A stretch of DNA of 64,000 bases from positions 1 to 64,000 of the forward strand of contig WRBA01000009.1 of the NCBI GenBank assembly GCA_009779915.1. The letters are read 5' to 3'. The position numbers were made by a program, and so were the translations under genes. The notes beneath the pieces were generated by a model. The model did no database searches. It saw only the letters and a list, made by a program, of their open reading frames with translations, and was not told the origin of the DNA. Shown here in pieces: positions 54,357 through 62,250 of this stretch; position 1 is the first letter of the stretch, and the number at the start of each line of letters is the position of its first letter. The DNA is from Defluviitaleaceae bacterium. GTDB taxonomy: Bacteria; Bacillota; Clostridia; Lachnospirales; UBA5962.

Positions 54357-54737
54357 TTACCTCATACCCTGTAAAACAGCGTTTATCCGTCTGTAGTTGC
54401 CCATAAGGCTGTTAGCCATTACATCGTATCTTGCTGCGTTTTTGTAAAGTTCAACCATTTCCGACTCAATATCTACGTTGTTGCCGTCAACTCTGAAGCT
54501 ATACCCCTCCATATTACTCACAACGCGAGGAGTAATGTTGGAAAGATTGACATTACCTGTTCTTCTTGCTCCGTCAAGCTCTCTTGCAAGAAGTTCCTCA
54601 AACACTACGGTACTTTTTGTGAAATTCGGAACATCCGCATTTGCTATATTATTGTTTATAACATTACTTCTTACAGTTGCGGCATTCATTGCCGCTCCGA
54701 TTATCTTATTGTGTGAAAGCATACTGTCAAATATCAT
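54357..54737 (-). CDS. flgB: Flagellar basal-body rod protein FlgB
   Basis: A 126-aa proximal rod protein and the first gene of the fla/che operon. The rod motif is VRSNVINNNIANADVPNFTK, and the C-terminal part is EMVELYKNAARYDVMANSL. ATG at 54737 is chosen because GGAGGAG lies upstream; an upstream TTG overlaps that site. Confidence 0.96.
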   Translation of the reverse strand: MIFDSMLSHNKIIGAAMNAATVRSNVINNNIANADVPNFTKSTVVFEELLARELDGARRTGNVNLSNITPRVVSNMEGYSFRVDGNNVDIESEMVELYKNAARYDVMANSLMGNYRRINAVLQGMR

Positions 54738-54913
54738 AACAATCTCCTCCAAACATCCAAAAACATATGCTATAAGTCAAATTCGTGTAAAATATATATT
54801 ACTCTAATTTTACTACTTTTCAGCTAATACATAAATCTCTTTATTAATACAATTATCAAACTTCTTCGAGCTTTAACTGTCAAGTTTCGACAAATTATCT
54901 GCCGTCAAAAACA

Positions 54914-54942
54914 ATTCTATCACACCTCGAATATCTTGGCAA
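54914..54942 (-). promoter_or_regulatory. Putative vegetative promoter of the fla/che operon
   Basis: On the minus strand: TTGCCA, 17 bases, TAGAAT, about 175 bases before flgB. A further TTGACA lies downstream near 54879. No good SigD-type promoter (TAAA, about 15 bases, GCCGATAT) was seen. The 330-base spacer between purD and flgB is AT-rich, contains no supported gene, and shows no clear purD terminator. Confidence 0.45.
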
Positions 54943-55067
54943 TATGCAATTTTTTGTCATTTTTCTTCCATTTTTAATCAGAACATATTTTCGACTTATG
55001 GTTTTCCTTTATACACTTATGTTTTGACATATTAATTTCTATCAAACATCAATACTATATAAAAATG

Positions 55068-56327
55068 TCACTTTCTACCTATATCTTTGCGGCAATATTT
55101 ATTCTCAAATACAATATGCTCCGCATAAGCATATGCTTTGTTTGCAGCCTCTAAACTATTATCAGCCATAGCCGCAACCCCTAAAACCCTGCCTCCATTA
55201 GTTAAAAATCTTTCATTTTCTTTTTTAACACCTGCCGTAAATATAAAAATATCTTCTTTCTCTTCTATTAATGAAAGACCTTTTATTTCAAATCCTTTTT
55301 TAAACTCAGCCGGATAACCCTCACTCGCTAAAACAACACATACAGAGGCACCTTCTTTCCATCTGATATCGGCTTTATCTAAGGAACCGTCAAGACAATC
55401 TATACAAATTTTCAAAAAATCACTTTCAAGCATCGGCAGTACCACCTGAGTTTCAGGATCCCCAAGTCTTGCATTGTACTCTATAACCTTCGGTCCGTTT
55501 TTTGTAATCATAAGCCCAAAAAACAGGAAGCCTTTAAATTCCCTGTCTTCTTTTGCCATTGCGGCTACAGTTGGGGCAAATATTTCATCCATACACCTGT
55601 TTGCCATTTCTTCATCATAAATAGGGTTTGGCGCAACAGCACCCATACCTCCCGTATTTGCTCCTTTATCACCGTCAAAAGCCCTTTTATGGTCTTTGGC
55701 ACTTATCATAGGCACCACAGTTTTCCCATCCACAAAACTTAAAACCGATACTTCGACACCTTCCAAATACTCTTCTACAACAATTTTTTTGCCTGAGTCA
55801 CCAAATTTCGATAATTCCATAATATCTTGGACAGCCAGCCTTGACTCGGTCAAATCCCCGCATATATAAACCCCTTTACCTAAGGCTAACCCGTCAGCTT
55901 TTATTACTATAGGGAATTTTTGCTTCTCAATATAAGCATAGGCTTTATCCTTATCCTCAAAAACCTCATAAGCCGCTGTAGGTATGTTATTACGCTTCAT
56001 AAAATCTTTGGAAAATTCCTTACTATACTCAATAATCGCGGCGTTTTTACGTGGACCAAATATTTTCAAACCTTTCTCCTCAAATACATCAACAACCCCT
56101 AAAGCAAGGGGATCGTCCGGTCCTACTATAGTAAAGTCGATTTTTTCATTAACCGCAAATTCCAAAAGAGCATGAATATCCGTTGCAGCTATATTTACAA
56201 GCTCAGCCAAACCTTCCATCCCCGGATTTCCGGGAGCCGCATATATCTTTGGACTTAACTTGGATTTACTGATTTTCCATACCATTGCCGATTCTCTGCC
56301 GCCGCTGCCTATAATTAAAACCTTCAT
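55068..56327 (-). CDS. purD: Phosphoribosylamine-glycine ligase (GARS)
   Basis: A 419-aa ATP-grasp enzyme for the second step of purine synthesis. The N-terminal dinucleotide-like start MKVLIIGSGGRESAMVW, the ATP-grasp core (VIKADGLALGKGV) and KVIEYNARLGDPETQ are present. The length is normal. It begins at the last base of purN, so the two are translationally coupled. Confidence 0.97.
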   Translation of the reverse strand: MKVLIIGSGGRESAMVWKISKSKLSPKIYAAPGNPGMEGLAELVNIAATDIHALLEFAVNEKIDFTIVGPDDPLALGVVDVFEEKGLKIFGPRKNAAIIEYSKEFSKDFMKRNNIPTAAYEVFEDKDKAYAYIEKQKFPIVIKADGLALGKGVYICGDLTESRLAVQDIMELSKFGDSGKKIVVEEYLEGVEVSVLSFVDGKTVVPMISAKDHKRAFDGDKGANTGGMGAVAPNPIYDEEMANRCMDEIFAPTVAAMAKEDREFKGFLFFGLMITKNGPKVIEYNARLGDPETQVVLPMLESDFLKICIDCLDGSLDKADIRWKEGASVCVVLASEGYPAEFKKGFEIKGLSLIEEKEDIFIFTAGVKKENERFLTNGGRVLGVAAMADNSLEAANKAYAYAEHIVFENKYCRKDIGRK

Positions 56328-56935
56328 TATAAATCATCCCCCACGATTACCTTACTGCCGTCTACTTTAACCAGTCCTTCAGCTATAAGCTTTATTACCT
56401 TAGCAAGCAAAACCCATTCAGCCTCTTCCATTACCCGCTTTTGAAGGCTTTCAGGGGTGTCATCCTGCTCTACCTTTACTGCCTTTTGGGCTATTATAGG
56501 TCCCGTGTCACAGCCTTCGTCCACAAAATGTACTGTAGCCCCTGTAACCCTAACCCCTGCTTTTATAACCTCTTCATGTACTTTAAGCCCATAAAACCCC
56601 TTGCCGCAAAAAGCAGGAATCAATGCGGGATGGACATTTATAATCCTATTTATGTAAGCTCGTACAAACTCCGGCTCCAACACTTTCAAAAATCCTCCAA
56701 GTACCACAAGTTCCGCACCTGATTCCCGCACCGATTGGAGTAAGGTTTTGCCGCTTTTGGTATTAATAACCTCCGTTGCAATGCCGGCTCTTTCGGCACG
56801 CTCTAAGGCATAAACCCCTGCTTTAGATGAGATAACTTTTACTATCTCACCTTTTATTTCCCCTTTACTTATAGCATCAATTACAGCCTGTAAATTTGTC
56901 CCGCCACCGGATACCAGCACCGCAATTTTCAACAT
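56327..56935 (-). CDS. purN: Phosphoribosylglycinamide formyltransferase
   Basis: A 202-aa folate-dependent GAR transformylase, the step following purD. AVLVSGGGTNLQA opens the protein. The catalytic region INVHPALIPAFCGKG carries the histidine, and GATVHFVDEGCDTGPII the aspartate. No other pur genes are in the window, so this is a split purine cluster. The order purN-purD shares one base. Confidence 0.96.
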   Translation of the reverse strand: MLKIAVLVSGGGTNLQAVIDAISKGEIKGEIVKVISSKAGVYALERAERAGIATEVINTKSGKTLLQSVRESGAELVVLGGFLKVLEPEFVRAYINRIINVHPALIPAFCGKGFYGLKVHEEVIKAGVRVTGATVHFVDEGCDTGPIIAQKAVKVEQDDTPESLQKRVMEEAEWVLLAKVIKLIAEGLVKVDGSKVIVGDDL

Positions 56936-57207
56936 ATTCCCATATCATTCCCTTCCGACCGCTCATTTATAGTCAGCCATCAGCACATCAAAAAAGCCGG
57001 CTTTACCTTAGTCCCAATTCTACTGGTACCAAAAACTAAAACAGGCTCATAAATCTTAAAAAATACCTCCGCAGCAAGATTGCAATAACCTTAACAATTA
57101 ATAAACATTTTCTCATATTATTTTTATAATGTCAAGAGTTTGAATTGAGTTTTTCGCAAAATCAACTGTGTACTATATGGAAATTATACCAAAATTTTAG
57201 TAAGAAT
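56936..57207. other. AT-rich spacer upstream of purN
   Basis: A 272-base region with no supported gene. On the minus strand it contains TTGACA near 57130 without a clear -10, and a short GCCGGC palindrome followed by six T (near 56995). The latter could be part of a leader terminator. I could not match it to a known purine, ZTP or ppGpp/PRPP riboswitch. Confidence 0.3.
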
Positions 57208-58605
57208 TTACCCTCCGAGAGCATTAATCCTTTCATTCACATCCGGTATCCTCCAAGACTGGGGATGCCCCTCCACAACTCTACGGAAATAATGTATCGC
57301 TAAGTCTGCATCGCCTTCTTCTTCAGCCATTCTCCCTAAAAAGAAAAATATATCCCCTTCCCAATCGGCATCATCCAGTATAAAATGCAAACTCGTATTA
57401 AAAGCATCTCTGGCCGCACCAAAATTCCCAGCAGTAAAATACAGCTGCCCGTCGTTAAATAAATCCGCTGACACAGCCCTGAAAGAAATTTCTCTTATAT
57501 CTTCAAATCTTCTTAAAGTACTGTCATCCATGCCTAAGGGGTTTATGGCCTCAACAATAAGTGCCGCCTGCAGCGAGTCCCCCGCGGAATGCCTAGCCCA
57601 AGCCATATCAACCTGCTGGGCTTGGTCATCGGCAGCAACTACAGCCGCAAGCACCGCTATTTCAGCTCTGGCGTCTCTAAGCTCACGCTCAAAGCGCGCG
57701 GTATCTTCTTCCGCCTGCCGCATTACCCTGTCAAGCTCATCTTCAGTGGCTGTAAGAGTGTTTGTAAGTACACTATTCACCCTGTTCGCATCAGCAACAG
57801 TCCCCGGAATATAAGTAAGAAACAAAAGTGCCAAAGTACAAATAACACCTACTACAAAGCTTAAAGCCTCCACCAAGAAAAAATTGTTGGAAACAAGCTT
57901 TCTCCTTTTAACCTCGTCTAAAAGCTTACCTGGAATAAAGGACTGAACAGCCGGCAACTCCGAATCTCTGACTTCTTTCAGGCTAATCCTTTTTTTATCG
58001 GGAAAAATCGCGTTATAATAATTTAGGGTTATAGGATTATTAATATCAAGCTCTAAAACCTTTTCGACCAATACCGACGCCATCTGCTTTTCACCTTTTA
58101 TAAGATAACAAAATGTAAGCAAGTTCATAGCATCTATAAAACTCGGACACAGTTCCAAGGCTTTTTTAAGCTGTATAACCGCAAGGTCATCACTTTTTTG
58201 CTGAATATGAAAAAGTGCCGAATTATACATACTTACAGCATCATTACCATCGTCTAAAAGCCCCGGTGTCATCTGAACTATCTCAATATAGCGGACAGCA
58301 GGATTCCCTTCTTTTAAAAGGGATGCACTCATAACCCATTGCTTTAGGGCATCGGCAATTTTGCCCACTTCAAAATAGACCAGCCCTAAAAGGTTTCTGG
58401 CATAATAATTATTTTTATTAAACTGTATGCTTTTTGTAAGAGAGTCAACGCTTCCGGATAAATCGCGTATCCGCGCCAAATCAAGCCCTTTGTTGTATAA
58501 AACATCGCTTATTTTCAAAGTTTTTTCGAAAATAAGTATATCGACACCACACTCAGGGCAAACATTTCCCGACAAAAAGTTATACCCACAATTTGGACAT
58601 TTCAA
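57208..58605 (-). CDS. Zinc-ribbon, TPR and coiled-coil membrane protein
   Basis: A 465-aa protein. An N-terminal zinc ribbon (CPNCGYNFLSGNVCPECG, four cysteines) is followed by several TPR-like repeats (about residues 30-190), a membrane helix (about 243-265), a coiled coil (about 270-330) and C-terminal TPRs. Such a layout suggests a membrane scaffold. No specific function is known to me. The TTG start directly follows the stop of the 52-aa gene, with AAGGGG upstream, so the two are coupled. Confidence 0.8.
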   Translation of the reverse strand: MKCPNCGYNFLSGNVCPECGVDILIFEKTLKISDVLYNKGLDLARIRDLSGSVDSLTKSIQFNKNNYYARNLLGLVYFEVGKIADALKQWVMSASLLKEGNPAVRYIEIVQMTPGLLDDGNDAVSMYNSALFHIQQKSDDLAVIQLKKALELCPSFIDAMNLLTFCYLIKGEKQMASVLVEKVLELDINNPITLNYYNAIFPDKKRISLKEVRDSELPAVQSFIPGKLLDEVKRRKLVSNNFFLVEALSFVVGVICTLALLFLTYIPGTVADANRVNSVLTNTLTATEDELDRVMRQAEEDTARFERELRDARAEIAVLAAVVAADDQAQQVDMAWARHSAGDSLQAALIVEAINPLGMDDSTLRRFEDIREISFRAVSADLFNDGQLYFTAGNFGAARDAFNTSLHFILDDADWEGDIFFFLGRMAEEEGDADLAIHYFRRVVEGHPQSWRIPDVNERINALGG

Positions 58606-58764
58606 CTAAATCTTCCCCTTACGCCTCCTACCGGAAGCCTGGTCAGTTATATACTGCAAAAGATCCATCATGTCCTTAATTTCGTCAGTCTGTATGGAGC
58701 TTTCCACATCATCTATACCAAGTATCGGTTTGTATTTGCTTATTTCTTCTTCAAAGTTTATCAT
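58606..58764 (-). CDS. 52-aa acidic-to-basic small protein, unknown
   Basis: ATG at 58764 opens a 52-codon frame (MINFEEEISKYKPILGID... to GRRRKGKI). The acidic N-terminal half and very basic C-terminus suggest a real protein, and its stop abuts the start of the TPR gene. The ribosome site is weak (GGTGAAATT). The opening MINFEEE resembles small conserved clostridial proteins I have seen, but no function is known. Confidence 0.65.
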   Translation of the reverse strand: MINFEEEISKYKPILGIDDVESSIQTDEIKDMMDLLQYITDQASGRRRKGKI

Positions 58765-58921
58765 AATTTCACCACAATTATAAATTTAGCTTAGAGCCTA
58801 TCCCTTAATCTTTATACAAAGTATACACCTAATCGACTAAAAATTGCAATAGGCTTATTCTGTCAGCTATATGAATAATTTCTTAAAAAATATGTATACT
58901 TACAAATAAGGAGGGATTTAT

Positions 58922-59032
58922 ATGCCTGACAAAAAGCAAAAATCCAAAGCTAAGAAAAAAAATCAGACCGGCAATGAAGATCGTATTGATTCGGTTTTAG
59001 ATGCCGGATCCAGTGCTGAAAAAAGCAAGTAG
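58922..59032 (+). CDS. 36-aa lysine-rich small protein
   Basis: ATG at 58922 has a strong AAGGAGGG site 8 bases upstream, and a terminator follows the stop. The product is very basic at the start (PDKKQKSKAKKKNQ) and acidic and polar at the end. A -10-like TATACT lies about 27 bases before the ribosome site. The frame is short, but its ribosome site and terminator make it a plausible stand-alone gene. Confidence 0.6.
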   Translation: MPDKKQKSKAKKKNQTGNEDRIDSVLDAGSSAEKSK

Positions 59033-59049
59033 GCAAGAAATTTTAAGAC

Positions 59050-59084
59050 AAGGGCAAGCTTCCAAGGGGCTTGCTCTTTGTTTT
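59050..59084 (+). terminator. Terminator after the 36-aa gene
   Basis: AAGGGCAAGC pairs with GCTTGCTCTT (10 bp with one G-U) and is followed by TTTGTTTT. Confidence 0.8.
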
Positions 59085-59235
59085 ATAGTCGTTTCAGTCC
59101 AAAATGGACTGAAACGACGCCCCTGCATTCGCACTTTTGCTTAGCAAAAATGCGAATGCAGGAGGCGTTCATTGAATTTAAAACAGCAAAATGAGCAAGC
59201 TCATTCAGACTGTTTTAAATTCAATTCACTATAGC
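59081..59235. repeat. Three-hairpin array (A-B-C), relative of 22900-23149
   Basis: A: GTCGTTTCAGTCC/GGACTGAAACGAC with an AAAAT loop (59088-59118, 13 bp). B: CCTGCATTCGCA stem, C/A mismatch, TTTTGCT/AGCAAAA tip (59122-59162). C: ATTGAATTTAAAACAG/CTGTTTTAAATTCAAT (16 bp, 59171-59225) with ATGAGC-AA-GCTCAT inside. It ends TTCACTATAGCAAAA. Compared with 22900-23149 the loops and tips are conserved while the stems differ. It lies directly after the terminator and before the dcd promoter. Confidence 0.85.
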
Positions 59236-59246
59236 AAAATATTTCT

Positions 59247-59274
59247 TTAAAACGGAGCGGTTTTATCTTATAAT
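59247..59274 (+). promoter_or_regulatory. Promoter of the dcd gene cluster
   Basis: A perfect -10 TATAAT (59269-59274) with a weak -35 TTAAAA 16 bases upstream, 32 bases before the dcd start codon. Confidence 0.5.
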
Positions 59275-59306
59275 ATATATAGTCATATTTTTAAGGAGGA
59301 ATATCT

Positions 59307-59837
59307 TTGATTTTGTCAGGGCTTGAAATAAAAAAGAGAATAGGCGAAGATATAATAATAACACCATATGATGAAAAAAATATTAATCCAAACAGCTATA
59401 ATTTACATTTGCATAATGAATTTCTTGTTTACGATGAAGATGTTCTGGATATGCGAAAACCTAATAAAACCAAAAGTATAATAATACCTGAAGAAGGCTT
59501 GATACTCGAACCGGGCAAGCTTTATCTTGGCAGGACAATAGAGTATACCGTAACTAAAAACTGTGTCCCTATGCTTGAAGGCCGCTCCTCCATAGGCAGG
59601 CTTGGTCTTTACATACATGTTACGGCCGGTTTTGGTGATGTTGGCTTTTGCGGCTATTGGACACTCGAATTTCATTGTATCCAGCCTATAAAAATTTATC
59701 CCGGTGTAGGTATATGTCAAATTTATTATCACACCTTGGAAGGGGATTTTATAGAATATAAATCCGGCAAATATCAAAACAATCAAGGTATACAGCCAAG
59801 CCTCCTATACAAAGATTTTGAAGGAGGACAAGTATGA
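59307..59837 (+). CDS. dcd: dCTP deaminase
   Basis: A 176-aa trimeric enzyme that converts dCTP to dUTP. The conserved LEGRSSIGRLGLYIHVTAGFGD-type stretch (residues about 93-114), GYWTLEF with the catalytic glutamate, and a C-terminal YQNNQGIQPS are present. The start is TTG behind AAGGAGGAA. It overlaps the next gene by four bases. It is probably a housekeeping enzyme. Some relatives act in phage defence, but no fused kinase or effector domain is seen here. Confidence 0.9.
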   Translation: MILSGLEIKKRIGEDIIITPYDEKNINPNSYNLHLHNEFLVYDEDVLDMRKPNKTKSIIIPEEGLILEPGKLYLGRTIEYTVTKNCVPMLEGRSSIGRLGLYIHVTAGFGDVGFCGYWTLEFHCIQPIKIYPGVGICQIYYHTLEGDFIEYKSGKYQNNQGIQPSLLYKDFEGGQV

Positions 59838-60130
59838 AAAGCCTTATAAGCGAATTTATCGACTCTAAAGAAAAGCTTTTACGCTCCTTCGGCTGCGATG
59901 ATGATTATCATATTGAGAGCCGTTTAGGCTTAAATTGGGAAATTATTGAAGATGATGGGGTATTTTTCTTAAGCTGTTGGGAAAATATAGGCAATAAAAC
60001 CACCAGTGTAATTGTAAAGAAAAACGACGAGCCCCTCCTTTATGAATCAGCTGACTATACTATGGTAATCGCTATAGATTGTATAAAAATTGCTTTTATA
60101 TTCAACAATGTGCTAAAAGTACAAAAGTGA
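59834..60130 (+). CDS. Hypothetical protein coupled to dcd
   Basis: A 98-aa protein with an acidic N-terminal half and a hydrophobic beta-rich C-terminal half (YTMVIAIDCIKIAFIFNNVL). Its ATG overlaps the dcd stop, so it is made with dCTP deaminase. I do not recognise a domain. Confidence 0.7.
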   Translation: MKSLISEFIDSKEKLLRSFGCDDDYHIESRLGLNWEIIEDDGVFFLSCWENIGNKTTSVIVKKNDEPLLYESADYTMVIAIDCIKIAFIFNNVLKVQK

Positions 60131-60141
60131 GGAAGATTATA

Positions 60142-61470
60142 TTGGAAAATAATAAACCAAAGAAAAATAATATTTTCACCCGCTTGGTTAATGTCATAAA
60201 CAAGGTGGTTCCGGCATCTAAATCAAAAAAGGAACCTATATCCACAAGATTCGATATTTTTGTGCGTCTTGTTAATAAAAAACACGAAAGTTATAGCTCT
60301 GTCAAAAAAGCTGCCGAATTGTGCGATGAAGCTATTGTGTTGTCAAAACGCCGTATCGGTGCTATAAATCGTGCTAATTTACTTGCGGGAAAAATGGCTG
60401 AGCTTGAGTGCTATGAAAATCTTACGGATCAAGAAATAGATGAGTTTAAAAATCTTATTGAACGTTTTGTATCTTTAAATAAAGACAGGAACGCTTTGCG
60501 TTTTCAAATAGCCGGCTTTGATAAATCTCTTGTGGAGATGGGGGATTTGGAAGAGGATGCTAAATTTATACTAAAAAGTATGGAAGACTCCGAGCGTCAG
60601 AGAAAAATCCTGCGCCACGATACAGCACTCCTTCAAGGTGAAAAAAGCGAATTAGAACATGAATATCTACAAATGCAAAATGCCGGCGAATTTGTTAGGA
60701 AATTATCTATAGGCCTTCTTGCCGCCTTTGGTTTTATGGCTGTGTTTTTAGGTTTTTGGATTTTTAACGGCAGTGCAAATTTATTTATACCAACAGCTAT
60801 ACTTTGCTTTAGTCTTATAATCTTAACAATGTTTCTAGGTATTTTTAGACAGAGAATAAGAGCTGAAATCCGGCTTAATCTCCTTAAACAGCAAAAATGT
60901 GTTGAACTTATAAATAAGAAAAATGTAGTTTATGCCTATCATCTTAATTTTTTAAAATTTGTATATAAAAAATATAATGTGAGAAGTTCCGATAAGCTTA
61001 AAAAGAATTTAAGCGATTTTAACGACTATAAAACCATCACCCGCCGTTACGACTCTATAAAAAGCGCGATGTATCAAACAGAGCGACAGATAGAAGGTTT
61101 TTTACGTGAGAAAAATATAGCAAATGCCTTAATTACCATAGAAAAATTCGCAAAAACCGTAGACCTTGAAGACAAACGAAAAGTATATAATAATTATGCC
61201 ACAGAACTTGCGCGCCTCGAAAAACTTCTTGAAGGTCTTGACAGCCTCCTGGAAGGCATTTGGGGCGAGCTTACTCTTTTAGAGGATTTAGACAAAACTG
61301 ATGATAAGCTCATCGCACATATTATAAGGCAATATAATCAGGAAGTTGAAAATATTGTTAAAATCAATACCCCCTCTGAAGGCTCCGACGACGATGATAC
61401 GGAAGAAGCCGAGGCTAGGGATATGAACGATGTTTCGGATATGGATTTGTGGTATCAAAATGTGAATTAG
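60142..61470 (+). CDS. Large coiled-coil protein with two central membrane helices, unknown
   Basis: A 442-aa protein. A basic N-terminus leads into a long helical region (about residues 40-185), two hydrophobic helices close together (about 190-212 and 216-240), a second helical region (about 245-410), and an acidic tail ending DLWYQNVN. The hairpin topology puts both coiled coils in the cytoplasm. TTG at 60142 is chosen because TGAGGAAG precedes it. It is the third gene of the dcd cluster. It resembles structural or membrane-shaping proteins in layout only. Confidence 0.72.
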   Translation: MENNKPKKNNIFTRLVNVINKVVPASKSKKEPISTRFDIFVRLVNKKHESYSSVKKAAELCDEAIVLSKRRIGAINRANLLAGKMAELECYENLTDQEIDEFKNLIERFVSLNKDRNALRFQIAGFDKSLVEMGDLEEDAKFILKSMEDSERQRKILRHDTALLQGEKSELEHEYLQMQNAGEFVRKLSIGLLAAFGFMAVFLGFWIFNGSANLFIPTAILCFSLIILTMFLGIFRQRIRAEIRLNLLKQQKCVELINKKNVVYAYHLNFLKFVYKKYNVRSSDKLKKNLSDFNDYKTITRRYDSIKSAMYQTERQIEGFLREKNIANALITIEKFAKTVDLEDKRKVYNNYATELARLEKLLEGLDSLLEGIWGELTLLEDLDKTDDKLIAHIIRQYNQEVENIVKINTPSEGSDDDDTEEAEARDMNDVSDMDLWYQNVN

Positions 61471-61525
61471 AGTGAGAATATCGAAATTCTTACAAGAAAA
61501 AAACATATATAACCGTTCCAGTTGA

Positions 61526-61566
61526 AAAGCAGACGTTAGAGAGACTCACAACGACTGCTTTTTTGT
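61526..61566 (+). terminator. Terminator of the dcd gene cluster
   Basis: AAAAGCAG-A-CGTT pairs with AACG-A-CTGCTTTT, followed by six T. It lies 55 bases after the coiled-coil gene. Confidence 0.7.
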
Positions 61567-61686
61567 GATTTAATGCTGTGTTTATTCAACTTTATCAAAA
61601 ATTTTTTAAAGCAGCTAAGTGTTTCAGCAAAAACTTTCGTATTACTATATAAGCGCTTAAAGAAAAAACAAACGGTGGTGATAAAA

Positions 61687-62250
61687 TTGCAAGATAACAC
61701 TTTGATTCAAAAAATATCAGATGGCGAACAGGACGCTTTTCTCTATATGTTAGAAACATACAGCAAGCTTCTGTGGGTGGTGGTTGGCAGTATTTTAGGT
61801 GCTGTAGGTACGCCGCAAGACATAGAAGAATGTATTAGTGATGTTTATATTCATATATGGAAAAATCCAAAAACCTACAATCCTCAAAAAGGCTCATTCA
61901 AAACATTTTTAGCAGTTATTGCCAGAAGCAAGGCTCTTGATACTTACAGAAAGCTGTCAAAAAGTAAAATCGTTGAGCTGACTGATGCAATCACCTCTTC
62001 CGATGATGATTTGCTTGAGCGCGTCGTTGAAAAGGAAATGCACGATAAGTTGTATACCGCCATAAAAACATTAACCGAGCCTAACAAGGAAATCGTGATA
62101 CGCAGATTCTTCTTTGACGAAAAGCCGCAGCGTATTGCGGAAAAAACTGATATTCCGATAAAAGAAGTTGAAAACCGGCTGTATCAGAGTAAATTGAGGT
62201 TACGAAAAATTTTAGAAGGAGGCGAGGTTCTATGCTCCCCAAAAATTTAA
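61687..62250 (+). CDS. ECF-type RNA polymerase sigma factor
   Basis: A 187-aa sigma-70 family protein with regions 2 and 4 only. Region 2 has DIEECISDVYIHIWKNPKTYNPQKG and FKTFLAVIARSKALDTYRK; region 4 has LTEPNKEIVIRRFFFDEKPQRIA then IPIKEVENRLYQSKLRLRK. TTG at 61687 is chosen behind GGTGGTGAT; earlier starts lack a ribosome site. It overlaps the next gene by 19 bases, the usual arrangement of a sigma factor with its regulator. Confidence 0.88.
   Translation: MQDNTLIQKISDGEQDAFLYMLETYSKLLWVVVGSILGAVGTPQDIEECISDVYIHIWKNPKTYNPQKGSFKTFLAVIARSKALDTYRKLSKSKIVELTDAITSSDDDLLERVVEKEMHDKLYTAIKTLTEPNKEIVIRRFFFDEKPQRIAEKTDIPIKEVENRLYQSKLRLRKILEGGEVLCSPKI

Noticed and set aside
54870-54900. SigD promoter before flgB (TAAA then GATAAT)
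   Set aside because: The GCC of the SigD -10 is missing and the spacing is 14 bases. The vegetative-type match nearby is better.
56990-57010. Full rho-independent terminator or riboswitch before purN
   Set aside because: The GCCGGC palindrome leaves almost no loop, and no conserved riboswitch motif could be recognised.
59307-61470. Calling the dcd cluster a phage-defence system
   Set aside because: The dCTP deaminase has a normal housekeeping length with no fused effector, and no other defence genes are near. Kept only as a low-weight hypothesis.
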